From: Heliocidaris tuberculata
Lineage: Eukaryota; Echinodermata; Echinoidea; Camarodonta; Echinometridae
NCBI GenBank assembly: GCA_025618425.1
Contig: CM046836.1
Coordinates: 20,930,494 to 20,994,493, forward strand
Direction: 5' to 3'
Length of the DNA stretch: 64,000 nt
The notes under the pieces were generated by a model. That model saw nothing but the letters and a program-made list of their open reading frames with translations, was not told the origin of the DNA and ran no database searches. Positions within the stretch are counted from its first letter, which is position 1; the number at the start of each line of letters is the position of its first letter. Shown here one piece after another: positions 21,681 to 33,982 of the stretch. The position numbers were made by a program, and so were the translations under genes.

Positions 21681-21765
21681 TAATAATAATGATAATAATA
21701 ATAATAATAATGATAATAATAATAATAATGATGACGATGATAATAATATTAATAATAAAATTAAA

Positions 21766-22700
21766 AAATAACGATGATTATGACTTTGTCGTTTAATTCA
21801 CCATGTACACATGGTAAGTGATTTACACTGTCATTAGTGATGCTGTTTATAGTACAAATAAAAAAAATTATCTATTATTGAATGTACAATTCTACCTTCC
21901 GGCTTCATAATTATGTTCCATTTTTACGGGATAGTCTGGATGAATTGAATCATACCTCAAAAGAACCAATGAACAGAGTGTGAGAGAGTATGAGTGTGTA
22001 AAGGAGAGAGAGAGAGAAAAAAAAATGAGAGAATAATCAATACATGTGATAGTGAGGTTGGATGAAAATGAGAAAGTTAAGAAAAAAAGGAGGGGTGAGA
22101 GATAGAGGGGGGGGGGGGGAGATAGGGAAGAGTGAGAGAAAAAAGATAAATATCTAAAGAGAGAGGGAGCAAGGGTGAAAACAGTTTCCAAAGAATTTGA
22201 GCATGGGGGAGGGGGCGGACCAACACCATATCCATTTTCCCTATTTGATGTGAATTAACCTCCCTCCCTCCTCTCTCCCCCGACATCTTTTTTGGAAAGG
22301 GTTAAAAAAGACACTGGATGAGGTCTGAATAGAAGTGGTGGCGATGTCAAATTAAATTTAACTTAACCCCTCCTCTAAAAATAATATTAATAACAATGAA
22401 ATAGGTTAATAAATGAATACATACATAAATACACACCTAATATTAAAAATATTGATTATTAATTAAAAATGAAAAATTTAAATAAAGTAAACAACTAAAT
22501 ATTTGAATAAATGAATAAAAAAGAATACAAAAAATAAATTCCTGAATAACCAAAAATTAATGAATAGAATTATTTAAAAGATAATATGAATCGAATTCAT
22601 GTCGAAATTTCCAATTTCAGCTATTAAATTCCCTGCAGCAAGAATCACTGGTTTTGCCTCTAACGTTGTTTTGTTTTGTTTTATGGATGTGTTTAGCCGT
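21766..22700. other. Intergenic, purine-rich then AT-rich
   Basis: GA-rich tracts at 21980-22160 and TAAATAAATGAATA-like low complexity at 22400-22580. Open frames here are compositional. Confidence 0.6.
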
Positions 22701-23164
22701 TATCCTATATTATGAAATATTCATACACTGACAGCACAGCACAGCGACGTCCTCGGGCACGTCCAGTGCAGCGAGATGGTATTTCGCTCGGTACCTTTCC
22801 CTCGCCTTGCCCCCTTCCCAGCCGCCTAGGCTGACGCTAGCTAGACCGTATATACCGTTAACAAGCTCAGCATGCAGACGACCTATACGTCTATGCAGAC
22901 GACGCATTCATTGATACCGCATTTTGATGGATCAGCGAATAGATTTTATTTAATTTCAGCAGTACGCCCGCAGCGAGGGAGAGGTTACCCCTATCCCGAA
23001 ATGCATTGCGAGTGGTCACAAAATCAGCTTGCCGAGAACGTCATGAGTTTAGCACACTGGTACAATCACTGATCACAAAGATGACTATTTACGTAAGATT
23101 ATAGATTATAGAAATAAAATTTACATGATATCATGAATAGAATAATGTTTTAAATAATGTATTC
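22701..23164. other. GC-richer unique-looking island
   Basis: Unlike its surroundings, 22720-23050 is GC-richer and free of simple repeats. It has a short direct repeat (GCAGACGACCTATACGTCTA near 22875, ATGCAGACGACGCATTC near 22890). A 66-codon open frame lies at 22872-23072 on the + strand but resembles no family I know. It could be a regulatory island, an exon, or an old repeat. Confidence 0.35.
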
Positions 23165-23324
23165 TTGCATCACATATTTTTTTCAAAATCTGTATCTTTT
23201 CACAGTATCTCCTTTTGTCTTCATGTTGTTATCAATCCGTCATTGTATTACTTCGATTTATGGTTTCGTTGGCATGCCTACCAAAATAAAATGTGCGCGC
23301 ACTTCAACTGCATGCGCGTAAGAA

Positions 23325-23543
23325 GTGAACCTTTATGGCAAGCCATCGGGGTCTACCTACGTCTACTAGTACGCGTACCCAGTAGACGTCACGTAAAACC
23401 AAACGGTACGTCACGTCTACTCGTTACGTGACGTGTACCCAATTTCGTGTACTCTGTCGTGACCTTACGTCACGTCACGTCTGTTCAATTACGTGTACTT
23501 TGCTCAATACGTCACGTCTTCTTTGAAATGGTCTAATTCCAGG

Positions 23544-23578
<35 letters not shown>
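23325..23578 (+). mobile_element. ACGT-motif-rich element ending in poly(T)
   Basis: It starts near TTTATGGCAAGCCATCGGGG and GTCTACCTACGTCTACTAG, continues with many CACGTC/TACGTG words and ends GGTCTAATTCCAGG followed by about 34 T. The inverse of this layout is at 33121-33500, where the poly(A) comes first, then CCTGGAAATAGAC, then ACGT words, then CCCCGATGGCTTGCCATAAA. The two are therefore copies of one family in opposite orientation. Confidence 0.65.
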
Positions 23579-23581
<3 letters not shown>

Positions 23582-25560
23582 GAGACTGCTTCTTTTTTCT
23601 ACATAGGGGATGTAGGATATGAGAGTTTGGGAAGTCAAATCCCGATTATCAGGATTCCCCTCTTTGTTATGAAAATGAATGGCTCTATCATGATCAAGTT
23701 CAGGGGTCGCTGAACCGGGGGGGGGGGGGGGGATCTATATAGCTAGGGATTGCAGGCTTCCCCTCCACACACATACACGCACTCACACTCCCCTTTGCTT
23801 ATATTAATAATAACATATTATGCTCTTACTCATGCTCAACCTCCTGCCCCCACTTTTCAAACGCTCTGTGGCCCGTGAACTAATAATTATTATGCGTGTC
23901 TTTCCACGTATACCAACATCGTTTACAGGCCTAACCAACTTGATATTAGGGCGTCCTATTTCGTTTCAAGCCTTTTTTCAAAACATGTATGCTGCGGTTT
24001 GTTGTCTGTTATCTTCACTTTTGCATAAACTGAAAATGAGGGGAAGGTAACCGTTTCCTTTGTTTTCACAATAGAAGATCGGACAGGCAATCACTAAAAA
24101 AGAAGAAAATGAGAAAAGAAAATTATATTTTGTACTTGCATGATAGCCCTCTTGCCCTCGAGTTTGGGGGAAAAAACGATTTCCCCTCCCTTCCCCAATG
24201 ATGGGCCCCCTCGCAAGAAAACAGAAAAGAAAAATTGCATGTAATAATTTTCCATTACAACGATGTATAGGCTTAATAAGCTTATTAGTGCTCTAAAATG
24301 CAAACTTTCATCATTTAAAACCAAAATTTTCTCACACGGACACCATCCTCCCTCGTGTATTTATAGACGCAATGTAGCAGATGCTTGCTTCCATTTATCG
24401 GGGGAAGGATTTTTGCCCCCACTCCACGACAATCAAGCTTATGCGATCAGCTTTCTAGTACTCTAAAAGGTGAGGCTTCATCATTCTAACCCCCCCCCCC
24501 TTTTTTTTTTTTTTTTTTTACTTCCGGCGCCCCCGAAGGGTTCTAGCTTATTTCATTTATTTATTATGTTTGTTTTTCTTTTGGGGGTGGGGAAAACACT
24601 CTGAAGGCCCACCTCAAAAGCTTACTACTTGCTCACAGCCCTACCCCCTACCCCCCCCCCCCCCCTCCCGAAGAAGCCCATTCCCCTATTCTCCTATTTT
24701 TTCATACATATATATTTCATGTCATTTTGAAAGTGGAAGATTTACAAATTTTATCCCCAAAAAATGCAAAACGTGAAGCACGCCTATTATCCATTGTTTT
24801 CCGTGGGGCCACTCGTTTTGCCGTAGGTTCGTTTTTTCCGGAGGTTCGGGTTATTTTAAAACCTGAAAACTGAATGTACACAGTATCCCCCTCTTTGACG
24901 GGGATCCGGACCGCAATTCTTTTTTTGTCAGGACTTGCGGGGCCGGCCTTATAGTGAACAAATTCGGAGGCCGCAGAACGGGAAAGGTGGGGGGGGGGGG
25001 GGGGCTATGGGGCTGAAGTCCTCCATGTTTACACCCTTGAGATTCGTTTCATTATGCTTATCAATACCGTGGAATTCCAATAAAACTCTGAATCCCCCCT
25101 CCATTTAAAAAAAAAATCATGCATTATATTTTCCACTTATTGAAACAACATCATTTAAGGTGTTAACAAACTTGATATCAGTGCGCCCTTAGAAAGGTTT
25201 ACTGCAGGACTATATTTCTGAAAGCATGCCTGTTTCTGGTTTTATATATGTTCATTGTTTTACTCGGTTTCCATAAGGGAATAAATAACAAGTAATCACA
25301 AGAAAAAATAATCACATTTTGTATGTGCATTGGTACGTCGGTGCAGCCCTGCATTTTTCCCTCTGCCACTTTTTGTATCGTCCTATTAAAATTTTCTCTT
25401 CGTCTATTGTTTTCCTTGTTCATTTATTCCCTTCCCGTCTTCTTTTGATTTCTCTTGCTTTGTTCATGTAAAAAAACGGACGTGTGACTCGAACAGTGTG
25501 GTGGGGGTAATCAGAAGGACCCTTTCGATGGACAATCAAAATTGAGCTGGATTAGCGGGG
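23579..25560. other. Degenerate repeat region with G/C runs
   Basis: Contains the word GTGCTCTAAAATGCAAAC with CCAAAATTTTCTCACA (24289-24335), also seen at 31139-31195, and C, T and G runs at 23717-23731, 24490-24519, 24650-24666 and 24990-25003. No gene is supported. Confidence 0.5.
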
Positions 25561-26480
25561 GGGGGGGGGGGGGTGGGAATGAATAACTGGTTGAAACCTA
25601 GAGGAAAAAGTTCAGCAAAACTCCCGCCATCATGAATGGCCATGCACTGCCAGACATTTTATATTGCGGCTGATGCCCGGATGCCCGCTAGACGCCCCCA
25701 CCCCCTCCCTCATTGAGCGAGGTAGGCCTAGGTTGGAAAGGTATCAAACCCAATGCACTCTAGCATAATAATATAGTCACGGTAGTATAATGTCACACGT
25801 TATCTTAAATGGTTGCTTGTACCTGACAAGTACCCCCCCCCCAAAAAAAAATAAATAAAAATAATAATAATAATAAATAAAATAAATAAATAAATAACTG
25901 AAATAAAATAAAAAATAGGGGTGAATGGAGGAGGGCAGAATTGAATGGATCAGTAGGAGAACTTCAATATAAAAAAAATGTCAGGGGATAAATATCATCA
26001 TGATTCCACGTATTACAAGTGACATCTGGATGACAGTGTTGGGCTACAACAGTGATAAGACCCCATGCCCCCCCCCCCCCCCCCTCTCGATAAAAATGAT
26101 AATAATGATCGGTAGGGAAGGGCTGCCTGGTGAATTCCAGTCATAAATTTTCATGATTGCAAGACAATAAATAGAAAGGGGTAGGAAAAATAACGAAATG
26201 AAATAGGATGAAAATATGCGGCAGAACTCCCTCTATCGTAAATGCCCACTGTAAGACATTTGAAATGGTGGGGGATGTCCGTCAGACGCCCCCGAATAAA
26301 TGACCTAATCCCCATTCATTGAGATATGTCAGCTGAAGAGGTATCAGGATGGGATCTAGTAGAAAATAGAAAGAAATTTACGTAATGTATGATGTTCGTA
26401 TAGTGTATGTCATATGAAGTGGCTGCTTATGCATATTATATTATACCGCCCCTGCACAAAAAAGAAGAGAGAGAAAAAAA
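25561..26480 (+). repeat. Two degenerate copies of a ~600-bp repeat
   Basis: Segments near 25612-25850 and 26218-26460 align loosely: AACTCCCGCCATCATGAATG against AACTCCCTCTATCGTAAATG, then CAGACATTT/AAGACATTT, then AGACGCCCCC, then CATTGAG, then AGGTATCA, then GTGGTTGCTT/GTGGCTGCTT-like. A more distant match lies at 27720-27830. No coding frame. Confidence 0.5.
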
Positions 26481-27236
26481 AAAAGTATTAGCTGTATTAG
26501 CAAGAGAAGTAATAAATGCCATTTTTTACTACTAAATGTGCCCCTTTTCCTTTCTAATAAGTGCCCTTTCCCCTTCTCATAAGCGCCCCTTTTCACCTAA
26601 ATTATAAGTGCTCCTTTCCGCCTCTGATAAGAGCCCTTTCCTCTTCTTATAAGTGCCCCCTTTTACCTCTATTTCCAACTTTTTTCTCTATTTTTTTTTT
26701 TTTTAACAAAAAGAACCATATCTAGCTACGAAGAATCGATGCGGCTTTACAGGTACCCATATTACTACAACTACAATAAGGCAGCGGAGCTGGAGGCAAA
26801 AGGGACGCAATTCCCCCCCCCCCCCCCCCCCCAGCAAATGATTTCTCATTCCGCTTGCTCGAATGTGCCAATAATTTACACCAAGCAAGGCAGTATTTTC
26901 TGAAAATGTCCCCATAACTCGCTCGCTACGCTTGCTAGCTCTTACAGTATATAATGAAATCAAGCAGATTGCATAAAATATGTATATCGGTGTAATCCTA
27001 AAGAAAACGACAGGGTTAATGTACAAATTAAAAGATCATTCGACATTCCCCCAATTAAATTTGCTGTTGTCATTTTTATTATGCATGTACATCGCTGTAA
27101 ATAATGTATAACTCAAGGACTTAAGCAATAGAAAAAAAAAGTCCGAAAATTTTTGCTCGCTCGCTTCGCTTTCTCGCACATGAATCGTTAGACCATTACA
27201 CACAACTGCGTATCAGGGAAGCTGAAGTAGTGACCA
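26481..27236. other. Degenerate repeats, AAGTGCCCC family
   Basis: The tract 26515-26670 repeats TAAGTGCCCCTTT-like units, as at 11870-12320. A C run is at 26814-26832. Inverted CTCGCTACGCTTGCTAG words are near 26917 and 27156. No gene. Confidence 0.5.
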
Positions 27237-27237
27237 G

Positions 27238-27372
27238 AGCAGCGTTTCATCAAACGGTCATAAGTACAAGTTCGCCGACATCCCATTGAAACGCCTGTAT
27301 CAAAATTAACATGCGTTTCAATGGGATGTCGGCGAACTTGCACTTATGACGGTTTGATGAAACGATGCCCAG
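27238..27372. mobile_element. Long-armed hairpin MITE
   Basis: Arms of about 60 bp: AGCGTTTCATCAAACGGTCA, then TTCGCCGACATCCCATTGAA, answered by near-perfect complements, with only a ~15-nt loop. The ends resemble the GCGTTTCATCAA ends of the element at 448, but it lacks the CCAAT core. Confidence 0.75.
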
Positions 27373-30300
27373 AACCACAATAAAAAGGAAGAAGGTGATC
27401 CTTGATAATAACTATACTAATTAGACTGTAGGGTGATACCAATGTCACAAAATGGTCCTTTTTTCGCTTTATGTTCACCCTTTGTAGGTGCCCCTTTTCC
27501 CCAAATAAGTGCCCTTTTTTGCTGGTGCCCCCACCCCCACTTTGAAAGACGCTCCGCCACCCCCTGGCCTTGATACTAAGACCCCATATATCAAAAAGAG
27601 CCACTGGCTGGCATCAAGTCTTGGGTTGTGCCCTAAGAGTCGCCCCCGTGCTCCACCTACCCCGCCCACCTCCGAGTGAGCTGAACCTGTGAATTCAATT
27701 GGTAGATGCCTATACTCAGCAAGGCATTTCAAGTAGTAGGTGGAAAGAAAATGACGGAGTGAGACCAAGTTACGGGGAAATGTCTGCCCGACGCCCATGA
27801 ATATGAATTGCACAAAAAAAGTAGCTAGATTAACCAGAATCGTAATAGTGGAGCAGCATATCGTAATAGCGTCCAAAGATTGGGGGGGGGGGGGGGGGTA
27901 AGGGGCCTTCCGCGGGCGCAGCATACTCCATATAGGCATCCAGTGACCATTCATTATACACGGATTCTAACATTACCGGTATGTACAACCTGACTTCCTC
28001 TAATACTGCACATTTCTTACTGATCCAGTCGATTCCCCCGTCCTATTTTTTTTTTGGGGGGGGGGCGGTGGGAGTGGCCATTCTATGGCGTTTGGTAGGC
28101 ACTTAAAATGACTTGTGGTATAGGAATGTCATAAACAGTGGCTTATCTAGGGAATTATGGTGCCCGGGACAAACTATAAAACTGCCCCCCCCCCCCCGAT
28201 TAAAAAACAAAACAAAACTGATATTAACTTCAAAGACTTTGTGGAAATGAATTTGATGCCGTTATTGGATAGAGGGGTCGGGCTACACGCACAGCGGAAT
28301 GTTAATTCTTGGCCAAACCTGCGCACTCTTTGTCAGACAATCATGGATGAAAGGGTCACTCTATGAGATGTCGAAAGAAGTTTTCCTCACCAACCAGCCT
28401 AATTTGAAATATATAAAATAAATTTCGAAGGGCGCAGGAGCGTCACCAGGGCGGGCTGTGACTTTTCATTTTCCTTAAATTTCTCTTTGCAAATTTAGAA
28501 GATTGAAAATACAAAAGCTCCCTACAGTGCGAAGGGACTTCGATATCTTATTTAAAGGGGTAAAGGCGAGGGGCAAATTGCCCCCTTGAAAATTCTAGAA
28601 ATAATAGGAACTTTCGGTGAAGTGAGGAAATTATGTCATTATAGTGAATAATCATCCAGTTAGTCTTTTAAAAGTTTGGATAAGCTATAGTTATGCAGGG
28701 GCCGCGAAGCATTTTTGAAAGTGGGGGGGGGGGGGGCTGATTTGATTTCACTTGAATAATGACAATCTCGCACCTTTTTTCGGGGAATTCATGAAACAAG
28801 TCTACTCAAAAAAGTGTGGGGGCTGCAGACCCCCAGCCCCCCCCCCCCCCCCGTTCCGTGGGCCATGCTATGGGATACACTCCTCCAACACAACTCGCCA
28901 CTCCTGTGCTCCACTTCATTGCAACGGAAGCCCACAAGGGCCCCCTCCGGGTCCTCCCCCGCTCTATATCTTTCTATAACCACGCGTAATATATATAACC
29001 CTTCCTCCCACATCCATCCCGGATGTATATATTGCATTGTCTTATCCTCTGATTTTCTTTTTAAAGGCCCTCTCATATAATGACACACATCAGGGATTTC
29101 AAAAATATAATTTTTCAGGGTTGGAGGAGAACCCCCCTTCTACATCCACACCTATTATATATGCAGTTTTCTACTATCAGTTTTCTTTCCAAACTAGTAA
29201 AATTCGTGCATCATTTACCTCTCTTGGGTTATAACAAATGACATTGTAAAGCGCAATGAAGTATTCACGGAATACACTATATAACTGAAACATATTCTTA
29301 TTATTGTTATTTTCATTATTATTATTTTTTTTCTTTTTTAAAAATTATTATTGTTATTATTATTATTATTATTATAATGTCTAATCTCAAAAAATTCGTG
29401 GGAGGTGAGAGATGAATCTAAGACAAGGACAATTACCCCCGCCGGAAAGTTACCCCCTAGCGCATTTAGCCCTAGGTATCCCAACGACAGCCTCCCTCCT
29501 CTCCACGCCCTCCCCTCCCAAGGGGGCTGGGGGCACAATACCCCCCACATTTTCAAGTAGATTCAGCCTTTTATTGTCTGATAAGTTACTGTTTTGTTTA
29601 TAAGTACCCTCCCCCTTTCCCCTTCTTATAAATGCCCCTTATCACTTCCAATGAGCTAAGCCCACTTCCTCTTTTTATAATGCCCCCATCCCGCCATTGC
29701 GCAATTTTAAAATCCCAGTGCCGTCACTGAACACTGAATTTCATACTGAAAAGTGAAAATTCAGATACATTTATACATTTTTCTTTCTTACATTGTTTTA
29801 AAAATGTTAAAGAAAGGAGGAAAACTAAAATAACAGACCAATAAAAGTTTGAGTAAAATCTGATTAGAAATGAGAATGTTATGAATTTTTCAAAGTTGTA
29901 ATCACTCAAACACAATTTGGCAACCGACTCCGTGACGTTTCTTGTGAGGTCCCATCCCATTTGCCCTGCAGTACTAAAAAAATAAATTTTCTGCTTTTAT
30001 GCAAATCAACTAAATACCAGGGTGAAATTCCTTTTATATGTAGCTATTTGCGAGCGACTACAAAAAATTTGACCTCTATGTTTGATTAAAAGGGTTTTTT
30101 TTACAGGTCTACATGACTGTTCTTTACAATAATGCATAAGCTATTGATTTGTTTGTTTCAAGTTAATATCATAGTTTATCTCAGTGAATAATATACAAGG
30201 ACTTTCAAATGAGCTCTCAGACTGTTGGGCTCGACACTTGCCCAGGCCTGTCATATAAGCCGAGGGAAGGGGGGGGGGGGTGGGGTGGGGGGGGGGCAGA

Positions 30301-31800
30301 GAATGGGGATTTGTAGTTCCGTGGCTTCGCTCCCTTGCAGATTAATATAAATGCAGTGTTTTTCCACTTAACTAACACGATAAAAACTACCTTCGAAAAA
30401 TAAACTCTAGGGCAATTTCAAAGGCCTATTGTACTGCCCATAGAAATCAGGTTCGGATTACGTAATACGTCATTGTATTGTTAGCACATTTCTAAAGGTG
30501 ATAGACAGGGCTATTGAAATTGTCCTGAGTTTATTTTTCGAAAGTAGTTTTTATCTTTTGACAAACATGGCACAATATAAATGGTCACTATTATTATTAT
30601 TTACAAATCCCGTATACTACAAGGCCCCAAAATAGAATGGGTAACACCCGCCCACTCGCAAGGAAAAATGATGTGACATAAATTATTTTACAGTAAAAAA
30701 ATGGAAAATATTTATATTTTCTAGTGCTCTAATTTTTTGTTTCTTACTCGGTCTCTTCACCATTCCCTCGCATATTAATGAGGTAGTGTTTCTAAAGACT
30801 GTTCTGTAGAAACGCAGTTTAAGTCAAGGCCTCGGAAGTAAGGGGCGGGCTATACTCAATTTGCCCCCGCCCATAGCGAGACAAGAACCTATATTGCACT
30901 TAATAATTTGCAGTAAGCAATGAATAAGCTTTCCATAGTGGTAAAAAGTACGAAATTTTATGGAGTTCAACAGCCCAAAATATCAATAATCTTACTAGGT
31001 AGCTATAAGCCCCCTCTTATTTTCCGGTATGCCTTCGGGTGGCCGCGTGGGGCTGGGGGGGGGGGCACTTTCCTCTTTTATTGGTCCCCCCCCCCCTCCA
31101 TGACAATAAATTTTGCTGTATCACGATAAAAAAAAATTAGTGCTCTAAAATAAAGAGGCAAAATTTCACCATACCAAAACCAAAATTTTCTCACAAATCA
31201 TGGTCCCCACGCTCCGTTACATGATATACTGGTGATGAAACAGCACTGGAAACCGTGCCTATGTTGATAGAATCCAGGTGGAGTAAAAGGGAGGGGGCAG
31301 AAGTTTTACTCTATCAGTTAGTGGGCTACAAAATAGTTTTGCCCCCTCCCAAACACACACAAAACCATAATTTTGCAGTATGGCAACATTTTTTTTCTTC
31401 AATAGATGAAGTACTTATCATCGCGTACTATAGAAACTCAATCTACATGCGAGACCACGATTTTGTGGGACAGAGGCTCGATCTCTTCTATATAAAAAGG
31501 GGTAGGGGAGAAGAAGGATCGATGCTGATGATGATTTAAACATCAATTGAGTGAACATAATATGTACATTACCATGGCGGCGGAACCGGGGTTCGGCAAG
31601 GGGCTCGATGGGCCCTCTGCCGATTTCCGAAATCAAGAAAATTGTCCTTGCTTTGACAAAAGAAAATCTCCTGAGTGAACAAATGCCCCTCCTGTCAATT
31701 GCCAATCCTGTGATAAAATTGTCCTTTATTTATCTGATTTACACTGCTGCACTGCGAAAATGATCTCTCTTAATTTATAATATAATAATTATAATTATAA
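27373..31800. other. Repeat-dense intergenic region
   Basis: No gene could be recognised. It contains G or C runs (27883-27898, 28062-28068, 28184-28198, 28723-28737, 28838-28852, 30271-30295), a CAGTGGCTTATCTAGG repeat end at 28137, TAT/ATT triplet tracts at 29300-29380, and at 29740-30030 a decayed relative of the TTAA MITE family (AAAGTTGTAATCACTCAAAC, ACCAGGGTGAAATTCC). The GTGCTCTAAAAT repeat is at 31139. Longer open frames cross G/C runs and have no family resemblance. Confidence 0.5.
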
Positions 31801-32735
31801 TTATAATTTGCGTGTGTTCTTGTTCCATCCCAGCAACAGTCACATCCCCGCCCCCCGCCCCCTCCCTGTATAACGTACGAACGTTCAGTCTTTAAAAAAA
31901 AATTGTTTTATCGAATACATTGAATTTATCAACAATCTTTTCACTAACGCCTTTGCGACTAGAATATCCATTAGGCCTGTGTGACATTGACAGCCGATAC
32001 ACCCCCGGCCTTAGTATAGGCCCTATGACGAAATTTAGTGGAATCTAGCTCTGCCTCCACATGGATTACAAATCTTCTATGCTTTTTCAAAGTTCAAGTA
32101 TATAATGCCAAGGAGTGTAACAACCCATGAAGAAGATTTTTTTTTTTGTTAAGAAAACAAACCGTTTGTTATTTTACACTAGTTTTTTTTTTTTCTTCTT
32201 CTTCTTCTTCTTCTTCTTCTTTTTTTTTTTGGAGGGGGAGGGGGTTCACATTTTTTCGCTGGGGAAGGGGGCGGGGGGAGGAGGACGAGTATGTCTCGTT
32301 TCAATGGTTATAGCAGATAACTCCTTGGTTATAGCATGGGAATGTATTAATGTAACTAAGATTCCCTGGTTATAGCAATTAAGGATATAGGCAAGCCATC
32401 TCCCCATTCATGTATTAGTACCCCTTATGCACTGGATATCAGCTGGTTAACCCTTGGATAAACAGGCGGCCTTCCAGTGGTCATGACGAGTCCACAAGAG
32501 GTCAAGACCCTTTATTGCACAACAGATGGAGGATAAGAGCGTGAATAGTGTCCATGTAGTAGAAGTTTGTATACTTTGCATGCACTATATAGCTTTGACT
32601 ATATATAGTAAACATGAGCTGTACATGTGGGGAGTTCTCACTTGTTTTTCTTTCCTCCGCTCATTACATGGTATTTATGGATAAACTCTATACATTAATT
32701 TCATCATGACAAATTTTTGTGACAATAATAAAAAC

Positions 32736-32783
<48 letters not shown>

Positions 32784-33120
32784 TATATTAATAATAATAA
32801 TGATAATAATAATGACAATGATGAAGATGATAATTATGATAGTAAATTAGTAATAACAACAATCATAATAATAAAATAAAAATGAGTAGTAGTAGTAGTA
32901 GTAATGACAATAATAAACCAACTCTGCACGGTTTATACTTTACTTTGATTTTTGTTAGTTTGCTAAAAAGAGTTTAGGCCTACTACTACTACTCTAAAAA
33001 TTTATAGGACGAATTAATAATCAGTCACCAACAGAAATATATTGAACACCCTAAGCCCCTGCCAAGCCCTATACTTCCCTTATTGAACAATATTATTAAC
33101 GTACATGGTTTGCTTTATTG
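31801..33120. other. Intergenic with microsatellites
   Basis: Includes (TTC)n at about 32192-32221 within a T run, (AAT)n at 32725-32890 with a short (AGT)n at 32886-32904, and no recognised gene. Confidence 0.6.
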
Positions 33121-33122
33121 AC

Positions 33123-33154
<32 letters not shown>

Positions 33155-33490
33155 TGGAAATAGACTAACTCTTAGCTGACGTCACGTAACGACCAGAGCA
33201 CACGTAATTGTATAGACGTCACGTTATGACTAGTCAAGGTACACGTTACCTAAATGACAAAGCACACGTTACATTAACTGACGCTTCTGAACCCTTTGGC
33301 CACCTATGGCCGGAGGGGTCAGTAACGTCTGTAAAAGTAAAGTACACGTACCCTTAAACACACGTGACGTGATGACCAAAAACAGTACGCGTACTGAATA
33401 CTGGCTTCTGATTGGTCAATATAGGTACGTGTATCGAAAATCAAGTACGCGTGGTGAGTAGACGTAAGTAGACCCCGATGGCTTGCCATA
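33121..33490 (-). mobile_element. ACGT-motif-rich element beginning in poly(A)
   Basis: An A run of about 28 nt (33123-33150), CCTGGAAATAGAC, then more than ten ACGT-containing words (GACGTCACGTAACG, CACACGTTACATT, ACGTGACGTGATG, AGTACGCGTACTG), and finally GTAGACCCCGATGGCTTGCCATAAA. This is the inverse orientation of 23325-23578. The ACGT words resemble CRE/bZIP binding sites. Confidence 0.65.
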
Positions 33491-33758
33491 AACCTTCCTA
33501 ATAGCAACACTGCAAACAGAGCGCGTTGATAGAGAGAGTTGTGACACGCGCATAATAAGCATGCGCGTACGCGGTCTTTGTTTAAAACATGGCGGATCAT
33601 GGAGCTCCCAATAGTTCCCTTTCACGTACATTCTCTATGAGAGGGAACTTTTTGAAGCTCCATGAAATGACTGACCAATCAGAAGCGACCTCCAGTGTCA
33701 GGACTCTCTGTATGGATAGCTCTGACTGCAAAGTGTTGACGCCCTCTACGTTCGTTGG
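33491..33758 (+). repeat. Repeat copy 2: exchanged flanks, same core
   Basis: 33491-33517 is the reverse complement of the right flank of copy 1. The core 33518-33723 (206 nt, one A fewer) is in the same orientation as copy 1. 33724-33758 is the reverse complement of the left flank of copy 1. Because of the single-base deletion, the frame from ATGGCGGATCATGGAG stays open much longer here than in copy 1. Confidence 0.75.
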
Positions 33759-33859
33759 GACTAACTAATGTATTGTAAGCTCTGCTCGCTTATTACCAAA
33801 GACCCGTTATCTCCAATAACCTCGCATTGGTGTGAGTGCCAAAGACCTAGCTCACCTTT

Positions 33860-33982
33860 ATTTAGCAAGTGATAACTCCTTGGCTTTACAAAATTACTGG
33901 AAATCATCACCGGCTAGGCGCAGGCTGCGCAGGCTGCTGCTGCAGCAGCATCACCATCAGCTCAGTAGGCCTAGTACTACAG
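33860..33982 (+). other. Candidate non-coding first exon of the NRF-6-like gene
   Basis: A strong donor (ACAG followed by GTAAGC) at 33982/33983 closes a GC-richer stretch with CTGCTGCTGCAGCAGCATCACC. The coding exon downstream has its own acceptor at 35211-35215 and a 38-nt leader, so at least one upstream leader exon is expected. This is the best-looking donor in the preceding 1.5 kb. The 5' limit is a guess; the alternative is a start within 34.0-35.2 kb. Confidence 0.4.

Noticed and set aside
27475..27954. 159-codon minus-strand open frame
   Set aside because: It crosses a G run and degenerate repeats, has no family resemblance and no supporting splice or start context.
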